Assembly: GCA_034096865.1 (NCBI GenBank)
Contig: JAWQFJ010020113.1
Location: 50,001 to 72,500 of the forward strand
Reading direction: 5' to 3'
DNA length: 22,500 nucleotides
Source: Theodoxus fluviatilis
Taxonomy: Eukaryota; Mollusca; Gastropoda; Cycloneritida; Neritidae
Every line of letters begins with the position of its first letter. The stretch's first letter is position 1. The notes beneath the pieces were generated by a model. The model saw only the letters and a program-made list of their open reading frames with translations. It made no database searches and was not told where the DNA came from. The translations under genes and the position numbers were made by a program. This document shows, in pieces, positions 9,166-17,230 of this stretch.

Positions 9166-9840
9166 TGATACGCTTTCAAGCGTTTGGCTGGAAGCATTTC
9201 CTTGGGTCTTAGCAGAAACTGATTAAAGTCCTTCAAATATCAAGCCTAATAACATGTAAAATTGCTCACTAAAAACCATCCTTGATATACATCAGAACGG
9301 TGTCCAGAAATCATAGAACCAAGCAGTGCGAAGTAAACAAGGCTAGCTTAGCTAGCCTTCTGTAACGGAAGTCAGCCCTCACTAGCTCCATTCATCTCCC
9401 AGAGAATGGTTCACATCCTGCTTAATCCCTCTCACACACCACACACCCAAAGGACTAATACTTAGTAATAGTTCGAGTGCCGCTTTGACTACTAAAGCCA
9501 GGCAGAACTTTTGTTCCATGGTCAAGCTAGTATTGTGTCTGGCCAGCTGGACGACGTGTCAATAAACAGAATCCTGTGTTCTGTTCTATCTCAGCACAGT
9601 CCAGGTTCTATGCATCTCGAGAACAGCTAAATTAAAGTACAACTACTTCATTCAGATTTTGTGTTCTACCCCAGGACTGGCTGACTCCAAGACATTTCCC
9701 GAACACCATGGAGCATGGAGTTGTTGCTGAAGCTCCAAGCCTCGGCCATGTGATCACCACTTGTCTCGCAGGCACGACGTCAGCGGCGTTATCATATAGC
9801 TGTTGATCTTTGGTCTGGACTCCGTTGTCAATGAAAGGAA
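9166..9840. other. No gene recognised; contains a palindrome and a 76-bp repeat remnant
   Basis: Unique-looking sequence. It holds a 10-bp perfect inverted repeat with one central base (9339-9359) and an AATAAA near 9561. A stretch near 9668-9720 (CTACCCCAGGACTGGCTG, then AAGACATTTCC, then AACACCATGGAGCA) is related to the 76-bp repeat at 5353. Confidence 0.6.
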
Positions 9841-9848
9841 GTGAAAAA

Positions 9849-9934
9849 GGGGGGGGGGGTTAGGAGGCGGGGGTGTGGGGGTGTGGGGGGGGGAGGGGTA
9901 GAGGGGCGGGGGTAGGAAGGCGGGGGGGAGAGAG
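9849..9934 (+). repeat. Poly-G-rich tract
   Basis: Many runs of four to eleven G separated by T, A or C. The plus strand has many more than four G-runs with short loops, so quadruplex formation is plausible. The Pro-rich minus-strand frame is an artefact. Confidence 0.93.
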
Positions 9935-10060
9935 AACAAACGGAAATTATGAAAAAATATATGGTACCGATAGGAAAGGTTTGCTGGTATCAACTGGTAA
10001 ACACTTATGAGTTAGTTTGTAGCAGATGTGGTATTTATGGTACTCATAGAAGTGGAAATA

Positions 10061-10583
10061 GCTGGTAGTGGTGGTGGTGATGGATGTAAGGGTTGTAGTT
10101 GTGGTGATGGTGGTTGTGATAGTGGTGGCTGTGATGGTGGTGGTTATGATGGTAGTGGTGGTGGTTGTAGTGGTGGGGAGGTTGGAGGTGGAAGGTGGAG
10201 GGGTGGTGGTGGGTGGTGGTGGGTAGTGGTGGTGGAAGTAAAGGTGGAGGTGGAGGTGGTTGAGGTGAGGGTGGTAGGAGTGGGGGTGGGGTGGGGGGGT
10301 GGGGGTGATGGTGGGGGGAGTGGGAGTGATGGTGGGGTGGTGGTGGTGGTGGTGGTGGTGGTGGTGGTGGTGGTGGTGGTGGTGGTGGTGGTGGTGGTGG
10401 TGGTGGTGGTGGTGGGTGGGTGGGTGAGTGAGTGGGTGGGTGGGTTGGGGGTGGTGGTGGGGTGGGGTGAAGTTGGGGGTTGGGGGTGGTGAGGTTGAGG
10501 TGGAGGTGGGTGTGGTGGGTGTGGTGGTGGGTGGTGGTAGTGTTGAGATGGGGGTGGGGTTGTGGTGGTGGTGGTGGAAGAAA
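10061..10583 (+). repeat. (TGG)n and G/T-rich degenerate repeat
   Basis: Over 500 bp of GGT/TGG trinucleotides with G-run interruptions, pure (GGT)n at about 10337-10414, and almost no C on the plus strand. Frames of 154-228 codons on both strands (Gly/Val and His/Pro/Thr) are composition artefacts. Confidence 0.95.
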
Positions 10584-10761
10584 TAAATAGTAAAGACTCT
10601 AAGACCAGGACCACTTAATGTTCTCCTGATCATCCTGAAACCCTGGATGCTGGACTTTCAGGGGGGAAAATGGCAAATTTTCAGGAGTCAAAAGACTATG
10701 GTTTCCCTGAAATTGTTAACTTTCAGTTAATATGTCATTGTAGGTATCATAATAGTCGTTG

Positions 10762-10763
<2 letters not shown>

Positions 10764-10801
<38 letters not shown>

Positions 10802-10918
10802 GGTGGTGGTATCGTAGCAGTAGCAGCAGCAATAGTAGTAATAGTAGTCGTTGTTGTTGCAGTAACAGTAAAAGTAGTATTGGTACTAGTAGGTGTAATA
10901 GAAGTAGTAGAAGCAGTG

Positions 10919-10966
<48 letters not shown>

Positions 10967-11094
10967 ATAGTAGTAATAGTAGTAGTAGTAGTAGTAGTTG
11001 TTGTTGTTGTTGTTGTTGTTGTTGTTGCTGTAGAAGTAGTAATGATAGTAGCAGTAGCATAACAGTGTCTGCTAGTGTTGTTGTTGATGATGAT
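10764..11094 (+). repeat. Mosaic trinucleotide repeats: (GCA)n, (GTA)n, (GTT)n, (GAT)n
   Basis: The order is (GCA)n at about 10764-10793, mixed GTA/GTG/GCA to 10917, mostly pure (GTA)n to about 10998, (GTT)n to about 11033, then GTA/GTT and a short GATGATGAT run abutting the retrotransposon. The same triplet character resumes at 16072 beyond the element, showing that the element split one repeat field. Confidence 0.95.
11090..11094. repeat. Target-site duplication, left copy
   Basis: ATGAT immediately before the TG that opens the 5' LTR. The same five bases follow the 3' LTR at 16072-16076. Five bases is the usual duplication length for Ty3/gypsy integrases. The GAT-repeat context makes a chance match somewhat more likely. 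Confidence 0.85.
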
Positions 11095-11317
11095 TGTCGT
11101 GTTATCATGTTTATCACTTGGTTTCGCCTGCGAGTTTATCACTTGGTTTTGTCTACGCATTATGCGCGCATGCGCCAGGAAATTGTCGGGCGCCATATGT
11201 CGAGTCCTACGCACGCGGAATTAAACTGTAAGAAGAAGTAGTAAATTCTCAAAGTTGAAATACTAACAAGCCTCCAGTCTTTATTGATTGAAGAAGTACA
11301 ACGCTCGGAACACAACA
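11095..11317 (+). repeat. 5' LTR (223 bp)
   Basis: It starts TGTCGTG and ends ACAACA, so it has TG...CA ends. Base-by-base reading finds no difference from 15849-16071. It contains a 16-bp direct repeat (11109-11124 and 11134-11149, offset 25), a GC palindrome at 11162-11175, and an ATTAAA poly(A)-type hexamer at 11220-11225. No clear TATA box is seen. It should carry the promoter and transcription start for the element. Confidence 0.97.
11165..11176. promoter_or_regulatory. NRF1-like palindromic motif in the LTR
   Basis: CGCGCATGCGCC fits the NRF1 consensus YGCGCAYGCGCR at 11 of 12 positions and contains the perfect palindrome GCGCATGCGC. A second overlapping palindrome, ATGCGCGCAT, is at 11162-11171. 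Both are repeated in the 3' LTR (15919-15930). NRF1 sites often drive TATA-less promoters. Use by this element is inferred. Confidence 0.4.
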
Positions 11318-11330
11318 TGGTGGCAGCGGT
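11318..11330 (+). other. Primer binding site, tRNA-Leu type
   Basis: TGGTGGCAGCGGT follows the 5' LTR with no gap. Its complement is ACCGCTGCCA plus CCA, which matches the 3' end of animal tRNA-Leu (AAG/UAG isoacceptors) as I remember them, for 13 consecutive bases. It would prime minus-strand cDNA synthesis. About 120 bp of untranslated leader separates it from the ORF. Confidence 0.8.
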
Positions 11331-11450
11331 AAACGCAACAGCGGTGAACTGTGAACTGTACGCGTGCTGAACGAACTGAGATCCTAATCTCGCTGCGGAA
11401 TTTTCTAGAACCGTTTTCACGTGGTACTGGTCTAAGAAGAAACAGTGAAG

Positions 11451-14400
11451 ATGGGTCCGTTCAAGCCTCCGGAAAACTTCGACTTCAGCAATCCTACAGC
11501 ATGGCCCGAGTGGAAGCAACGTTTCCAGCGATTCTTCACGGCTTCAAAGCTGCACAAAGAAGACTCGGAAATCCAGATAAGTACTCTTATCTACGTTATG
11601 GGTGCAGACGCAGAGAAGATTCTGACGTCTTTTCAACTGTCGGAAGAAGAAGGAAAAGTCTACGCGACTATTCTGGAGAAATTTGATGGCTACTTCATTC
11701 CGCGAGTAAATGTCATTCATGAAAGAGCCAGGTTCCACTCATGCAACCAGAAGCAGGGGGAAACCATAGAAGCCTACGTGAGAGAATTGTACGATCTGGC
11801 AAATCTAGCACAGATACCGAACAAAGACGAAGCAATCCGAGATCGTCTTGTCCTTGGAGTTCTTGATCGCGAGCTCTCAGAAAAGTTCCAACTGACACCG
11901 ACACTGACACTTCAAGATGCCATCACTGCAGCACGACAATATGAACAAGTAAAGACACAGCTAACAGAGCAACGCCAGACGATCGATGCAGTCCACAGCG
12001 GCAGAGGGGCCAGTGGGGGCCATCACAGAGGCGGTAGGCGCAGCGGTTACAACGGTAATCGAGGTGACAGATCCGGCAGTCATCATCCACAGGGCGGCGG
12101 CTCTGGCCATAGGGGCGGCGGTCAGCAGAACCAGCATACCAGTGGCAGTCCACGCGGCCGTGGAAATCACTTCTCTCAGAGAGGGAGAGGAGGTTACTCA
12201 TCATCATGCTCAAGATGTGGTCGTCACCATAGCAACACAGAGATCTGTCCTGCACAGGGAAAAAGGTGCAGAAATTGTTCAAAGCCAAACCACTTCGCAG
12301 CAGTATGCAGAAGCAAATCGATGCACTCAGTGGAAGAGCACCACTACGACTACCAGTATGAAGAAAGAGGAGGAGAAGAAGAGGACGAAGTACACAGAGT
12401 GACACAAGAAGAAATCTTCATTGGGCCAGTGAACAGTGGGACCAACAACGAACCACCGTGGACTACAGTCTTGACAGTTGAAAACAGCAAAATCACGTTC
12501 AAGATCGACACAGGGGCAGATGTGAGCGTCATTTCGGCAGCCCAGTACAGCAACATGAGTCCACGACCACAGCTACGGAAATCTAACACGATTCTGCGCA
12601 GCGCTGGCGGCGTGATGGAGTGCCTGGGACAGTTCGAAGCAGTCACCAGAGTCCACGATAAGCCATTCCCACTTTGGATCTTCGTCGTGAATTCGAAGAC
12701 CGACAATCTTCTCAGCCGAGAAGCGTCAACAAGGATGGGTCTCGTAAAAAGAATCGACACCATCGACAGGCTACCCTTCGGTGCACTGGATGAGAAACCA
12801 GTCGACTGCACCCCAGTGAAAATATTGCTGAGAGACGATGTACAACCTTACAGCCTACACAAAGCGCGCAGAATACCAATACCACTGTTGGAGAAAGTCA
12901 ACAAAGAGTTGGCCAGGATGGAAGCCAAAGGCATCATAGAAGCAGTGACTGAACCTACAGACTGGTGCGCTCCCATCGTACCAGTACTGAAAAAGTCCGG
13001 CGACGTGAGGATTTGCACAGATTTCAAGAAGCTCAATCTGGCTGTGAAGCGGGAGAGGTACATCCTTCCAACCCTCGACGACATTCTGCACAAGCTATCG
13101 GGGTCAGCGTTCTTCAGCAAGCTCGACGCGACTTCAGGCTTCTGGCAGTTGCCTCTCGACCCTTCGACAGCAAAGCTCACCACGTTCATAACCCCAACAT
13201 CCGGGAGATATTTCTACAAGAGACTCCCTTTCGGAATATCCTCAGCGCCTGAGATTTTTCAACGCACAGTCGAAAACATCTTGAAGGATCAGAGCAACGT
13301 CGTCTGCTTCTTCGACGATATCCTCGTCTACAGCGAAGACGAGCTGTCCCATGAGCGCCACCTGGGCGGCGTCATGAAGAAACTAGCCAGTGTCAACCTC
13401 AAGCTCAACCCAGACAAGTGCGAGCTGAGAAAGCAAGAGATCGAGTTTCTTGGGCATCGCATCAGCAAGAACGGAGTCTCTCCAGATCCGACCAAGGTTG
13501 AAGCCATCACCAACATGCCAGACCCCACCAACGTGACGGAGTTGAGGAGAGTTCTGGGCATGATCAACTTTCTGGGCCGATACTTGCCGAACCTGTCGAC
13601 AGTACTGCGGCCAGTGACAGAACTTTTGGAGAACGACAGAGCCTGGTCATGGGGGCCAGCGCAGATCAAAGCCATGAGTGAGGTGAAGAAGATGCTGACG
13701 TCAACACCCACACTTGCCTTCTACGACCCAAGAAAGCCCACAACAGTGAGTGCAGATGCAAGCAGCTATGGAGTAGGTGGAGTCCTGCTACAGCAATACC
13801 CTGACGGAATCCTCAAGCCGGTAGCGTACTGTTCACGTACCTTGACACCCACTGAGCGCAGGTACGCACAAATCGAGAAGGAAACTCTCGCAGCTGTCTA
13901 CGCCTGTGAGAAGTTCAGCCGCTACCTGGTTGGCCTGTCCAGTTTCAAGCTAGAGACGGATCACAAGCCTCTCGTCCCCATCATCAACTACAAGAACCTT
14001 GAGGATACCCCAGTCAGATGTCAGAGAATGCTCATGCGACTCATGAGATTCAACCCCATCGCAGAGTACGTGCCGGGAAAGCAGCTCGTCGTGGCAGACA
14101 CTCTTTCTCGCAGCCCACAGAAGTACAAAGAAGAAGATGTGAGCAGAGTGGAGCTACTCATCGAAGACGTGGCAGACTACGTCGACAGCGTGAACCTGTC
14201 CTGGTCCTACCACATGCCGGACAAGAAACTGAAAGAACTGGCAGAAGAAACCAAGAAAGACAGTTTGATCCAAGCAGCATTACACTACGTGCGAGAAGGA
14301 TGGCCAGTGTACGCGTCAGATGTTGAGGAAGGACTGCGTGATCTCTTCGAAGTCCGCGGCGAACTCAGCGAGAACAACGGCCTGCTCACCAGAGGCAGCC

Positions 14401-15701
14401 GCATCGTGATACCAGCGTCCATGAGAGATGAAATCCTAGCAAGGATCCATGACGGTCATCTCGGCATCGTAAAGTGCCGTGAGAGAGCGAACGCAGCGTG
14501 CTGGTGGCCAGGAGTCGGCACGCGCATCAAGCAAATCGTCCGCAACTGCAAGCACTGTCAAGAGAAACAGGCTGCTCAGCGAAAAGAACCACTCATCGCA
14601 ACAGAACTACCAGATAGGCCATTCCAGAAGTGTGCAGCTGATCTTTGTGAACTCAAGGGAAAGCAGTACCTTGTACTGATAGACTACTTCTCAAGATACC
14701 TCGAGATAGCCTACCTCAGAAACATCACCTCTTCAGAAGTCATCGGACGGATGTCCAACATGTTTGCTCGTCACGGGATTCCAGAAACACTCATTACTGA
14801 CAATGGCCGTCAGTTCACATCATCAGAGTTCCAGCAGTTTTCACAGCGTTGGGGCTTTGAACACATCACCACATCCCCGCACTACCCGCAAGCAAACGGC
14901 GAAGCTGAGAGAGCTGTACAAGAAGCCAAGAAGATTCTGGGCCAGAAGGAGCCAATGATAGCACTACTTGCCCACAGAGCCACTCCTATCGCAGCGACAG
15001 GCAAGAGTCCAGCCGAGCTAGCATTCGGCCGAAAGCTTCGTACAACACTCCCAACCCTGCCTGAAAACCTTGCGCCAAGTTATGAAAGGAAGTCTGTGGC
15101 GGACAAGGATAGAGAACACAAAGCAGCATACAAGAAAGTATTCGACAGACGCCACGGAGTCCGTCTACTGGGAGAACTTTCGCCAGGTGACCCAGTTCTC
15201 CAGAAGCTGGACAACGAGAAGAAGTGGGAAAGTCCAGCCATCGTCCAGCAGCAGTGTGCACCAAGATCCTATGTGGTACAAACGCCTAACGGCAAGAACT
15301 TCCGGCGAAATCGTCGCCATCTCAGGCTGTTCCACAGTCCTCAGCCTGAGCGGTCCCGTCCTAACCCCAGCACGGTCCACAAGCGCCTGTCCCTGTCCAG
15401 TCACGTTATCCCTGTCCCTGTATCCAGAGACCAGAAGAGAGATTGTGGCAGTCCCAGCTACAATGCAGCACGTCCCAGCTGCAACGACTCTGACAGTCAC
15501 AATTCAGAGTCAGGTACCAGTCCGAGACAGGGCAAGTCCGTCGTCCAGGTCGGTCAACGCCCGCCAGATGTCAACAGTTCCGACACTGCCAGTGGTGGTC
15601 TACCTCCAGTCCGACCCCCCGAGGGCAACAGCAGTCCTGCCGTGACGAGGACCCGCAGCGGCCGCATTGTTACCAGACCAATCCGCTTCCAGGATAACTA
15701 A
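11451..15701 (+). CDS. Ty3/gypsy Gag-Pol polyprotein (1,416 aa)
   Basis: One unbroken frame encodes all proteins for reverse transcription and integration. Numbering from the ATG at 11451 (A at -3, G at +4; the frame stays open two codons upstream from a GTG): a gag capsid-like region is at about 10-170, followed by a Gly/Arg/His-rich linker (about 180-250). Zinc knuckles are at 253-266 (atypical spacing) and 273-286 (canonical CX2CX4HX4C). The protease DTGA is at 353-356. Reverse transcriptase spans about 480-645, with D559, an LPFG motif near 592 and the catalytic FFDD at 620-623. RNase H has D769, an EKE at 809-811, D837 and D883. The integrase zinc site is H1000, H1003, C1033, C1036; its core triad D1064, D1117, E1153 has the D-35-E spacing. 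A GPY/F-like C-terminal domain lies at about 1244-1295, then a Pro/Ser-rich tail ending in an Arg-rich segment. Gag and Pol are fused without a frameshift or stop. No catalytic residue is missing and no break is seen. Confidence 0.97.
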   Translation: MGPFKPPENFDFSNPTAWPEWKQRFQRFFTASKLHKEDSEIQISTLIYVMGADAEKILTSFQLSEEEGKVYATILEKFDGYFIPRVNVIHERARFHSCNQKQGETIEAYVRELYDLANLAQIPNKDEAIRDRLVLGVLDRELSEKFQLTPTLTLQDAITAARQYEQVKTQLTEQRQTIDAVHSGRGASGGHHRGGRRSGYNGNRGDRSGSHHPQGGGSGHRGGGQQNQHTSGSPRGRGNHFSQRGRGGYSSSCSRCGRHHSNTEICPAQGKRCRNCSKPNHFAAVCRSKSMHSVEEHHYDYQYEERGGEEEDEVHRVTQEEIFIGPVNSGTNNEPPWTTVLTVENSKITFKIDTGADVSVISAAQYSNMSPRPQLRKSNTILRSAGGVMECLGQFEAVTRVHDKPFPLWIFVVNSKTDNLLSREASTRMGLVKRIDTIDRLPFGALDEKPVDCTPVKILLRDDVQPYSLHKARRIPIPLLEKVNKELARMEAKGIIEAVTEPTDWCAPIVPVLKKSGDVRICTDFKKLNLAVKRERYILPTLDDILHKLSGSAFFSKLDATSGFWQLPLDPSTAKLTTFITPTSGRYFYKRLPFGISSAPEIFQRTVENILKDQSNVVCFFDDILVYSEDELSHERHLGGVMKKLASVNLKLNPDKCELRKQEIEFLGHRISKNGVSPDPTKVEAITNMPDPTNVTELRRVLGMINFLGRYLPNLSTVLRPVTELLENDRAWSWGPAQIKAMSEVKKMLTSTPTLAFYDPRKPTTVSADASSYGVGGVLLQQYPDGILKPVAYCSRTLTPTERRYAQIEKETLAAVYACEKFSRYLVGLSSFKLETDHKPLVPIINYKNLEDTPVRCQRMLMRLMRFNPIAEYVPGKQLVVADTLSRSPQKYKEEDVSRVELLIEDVADYVDSVNLSWSYHMPDKKLKELAEETKKDSLIQAALHYVREGWPVYASDVEEGLRDLFEVRGELSENNGLLTRGSRIVIPASMRDEILARIHDGHLGIVKCRERANAACWWPGVGTRIKQIVRNCKHCQEKQAAQRKEPLIATELPDRPFQKCAADLCELKGKQYLVLIDYFSRYLEIAYLRNITSSEVIGRMSNMFARHGIPETLITDNGRQFTSSEFQQFSQRWGFEHITTSPHYPQANGEAERAVQEAKKILGQKEPMIALLAHRATPIAATGKSPAELAFGRKLRTTLPTLPENLAPSYERKSVADKDREHKAAYKKVFDRRHGVRLLGELSPGDPVLQKLDNEKKWESPAIVQQQCAPRSYVVQTPNGKNFRRNRRHLRLFHSPQPERSRPNPSTVHKRLSLSSHVIPVPVSRDQKRDCGSPSYNAARPSCNDSDSHNSESGTSPRQGKSVVQVGQRPPDVNSSDTASGGLPPVRPPEGNSSPAVTRTRSGRIVTRPIRFQDN

Positions 15702-15835
15702 CAATTTTTTAACATTGTTGGAATGCAGGACACATTGATCTGAACTTTTAACTTTTAAAGTGAATTTATCTCCCTTCTCGGTTATCACAGACTCTAATGA
15801 ATAACTAGCCACTGGGCTGATTTTTGCAAAATCTC
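15702..15835 (+). other. Retrotransposon 3' untranslated region
   Basis: A 134-bp AT-rich stretch between the polyprotein stop and the polypurine tract. It holds no ORF of note, so there is no env gene. Confidence 0.85.
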
Positions 15836-15848
15836 AAAGAGGGGAAGA
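15836..15848 (+). other. Polypurine tract
   Basis: AAAGAGGGGAAGA, thirteen purines ending exactly at the 3' LTR. It is the expected RNase H-resistant primer for plus-strand synthesis. Confidence 0.9.
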
Positions 15849-16071
15849 TGTCGTGTTATCATGTTTATCACTTGGTTTCGCCTGCGAGTTTATCACTTGG
15901 TTTTGTCTACGCATTATGCGCGCATGCGCCAGGAAATTGTCGGGCGCCATATGTCGAGTCCTACGCACGCGGAATTAAACTGTAAGAAGAAGTAGTAAAT
16001 TCTCAAAGTTGAAATACTAACAAGCCTCCAGTCTTTATTGATTGAAGAAGTACAACGCTCGGAACACAACA
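15849..16071 (+). repeat. 3' LTR (223 bp)
   Basis: Identical in length and, as read, in sequence to 11095-11317. It carries the same internal 16-bp direct repeats (15863-15878, 15888-15903) and the ATTAAA hexamer at 15974-15979, which is a plausible polyadenylation signal for the element transcript. Confidence 0.97.
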
Positions 16072-16076
16072 ATGAT
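16072..16076. repeat. Target-site duplication, right copy
   Basis: ATGAT directly after the terminal CA of the 3' LTR, matching 11090-11094. Confidence 0.85.
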
Positions 16077-16105
16077 GTTATTGTTATTGTAATTGTTGTT
16101 GCTAA
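16072..16105 (+). repeat. Remnant of the trinucleotide field, right side
   Basis: ATGATGTTATTGTTATTG followed by GTT-rich sequence. It continues the GTT/GAT triplet character that precedes the 5' LTR. Confidence 0.8.
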
Positions 16106-16535
16106 GAGTTTGTCATCTTTCACTGAAGTCTTTAGCTTACACTCTGCAGTTACTAAATTGCAAAAGGGCTGCATACAAATATTATGAAGGAAAGTTTTAC
16201 ATGAAGAAAGCCGTTGTTTGTGAACTGAGTAAGATAAAAAGCAGAAAAAAGTATTTAGTAACCTTTCTGGGGCACTAGTCATATAATGATATATACTTAA
16301 GTATACAACTTTTCATAGGAAAACGCTTCGTTGTCGCGCTCTTAGGGTGGAATTCACACCAAAAAACATACAATGTTTGGCGTTCAAGCGGTCTGTCTGC
16401 AAGAGACATACAAGTGCAATGTGCATACCACGAGGGTGAGAAGGATACTGGAATAAAGCGAACTGAAGGTAAGGATGTTGAAGAAATGATTTTTCTTATG
16501 GGGAAATATACACTTGATCAGTATTGCAAGTAAAC

Positions 16536-16565
16536 ATGCCGTGCCGTGCCGTGCCATGCCATGCC
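16536..16565 (+). repeat. Pentanucleotide repeat (RTGCC)6
   Basis: Six consecutive five-base units: ATGCC, three GTGCC, two ATGCC. Confidence 0.95.
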
Positions 16566-16906
16566 ATACACAGAGCAACACAGTTTTTACAAACTAGCTG
16601 TTGAGGTACAAATGTCCAGAAGTGCAGTGCCATTCGTGGAAAGGAAACGGCGGGACGACTGCACTACACCGATACGTCCCCTCAACAAGAACCGCGGCAA
16701 CACAAACCGCATAGAACTAGATCAACATGAACGCAGCACGATAAAGGAACAGCGAAACTAACCATGCATTTTGTTCTACAAGTACAACAGCGTGCCTATG
16801 CAGGACGAATGAGTTTGGTAGTGGTGCTCGTGCATTCATGCTGGAGAGATGAGAACGTGCAAGGAAAACTACGTGAGCACAGTGGCCTTGACACAGTGGC
16901 AAAATG

Positions 16907-16947
16907 AGGGGGGTGTGGGTGTGTGTGTGTGTGTGGGGGGGGGGGGT
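16907..16947 (+). repeat. G-run and (GT)n tract
   Basis: GAGGGGGGTGTGGG, then GT dinucleotides, then a 12- to 14-base G homopolymer. Confidence 0.9.
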
Positions 16948-17210
16948 TGAACATGTGCCGAAAGCTTCTCCCCCTCAGAGAAGGGATTTTCTGGCTCGGA
17001 ATCAATAACGATTTTAATGTTGGGCGTTGCTTGAAGGACCGAGGAAAGCAAAACTTAAACTAATACTCTGGACAAAAGTAACTAACTGTGATTACGTGGT
17101 AGGACCCAAACATGACGGGCAAAACGTCAGCTACGGGCTGGTTCTGATCTGGTTGGCTGCGGTCGGTATGCGTCCTAGTTTCAGGCCGCTCAGCGCGTCG
17201 ACTCGATCTT

Positions 17211-17230
17211 CCCCACCCCCACCCCCACCC
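17211..17230 (-). other. Potential G-quadruplex on the minus strand
   Basis: The plus strand has four C-runs of 3-5 separated by single A residues. The minus strand therefore has four G-runs with one-base T loops, the geometry that favours a stable parallel quadruplex. Confidence 0.6.

Larger units (their letters stand above)
11095..16071 (+). mobile_element. Complete Ty3/gypsy LTR retrotransposon, probably Mag-like
   Basis: A 4,977-bp element with identical 223-bp LTRs, a primer binding site at the LTR edge, one Gag-Pol ORF, a polypurine tract and a 5-bp target-site duplication. The domain order protease, reverse transcriptase, RNase H, integrase is that of Metaviridae (Ty3/gypsy), not Ty1/copia. 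Short LTRs, the gag zinc-knuckle region with an HFAAVC-type second knuckle, and an integrase C-terminal part with PAELAFGRKLRTTLP suggest the Mag lineage (proteins often labelled K02A2.6-like). The lineage call rests on memory of the family. There is no env ORF. Confidence 0.95.

Noticed and set aside
9361..9610. Possible solo LTR (starts TGTAACGG, AATAAA at about 9561)
   Set aside because: No matching target duplication or paired LTR could be found, and the 3' boundary is unclear.
9947..10633. 228-codon His/Thr/Pro minus-strand frame
   Set aside because: It is an artefact of the TGG repeat; alternative frames on both strands are equally open.
11986..12402. 138-codon frame overlapping gag in another frame
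   Set aside because: It is a shadow of the Gly/Arg-rich gag linker region and has no independent support.
15702..15848. env gene downstream of Pol
   Set aside because: Only 147 bp separate the stop from the 3' LTR, and no ORF is present there.
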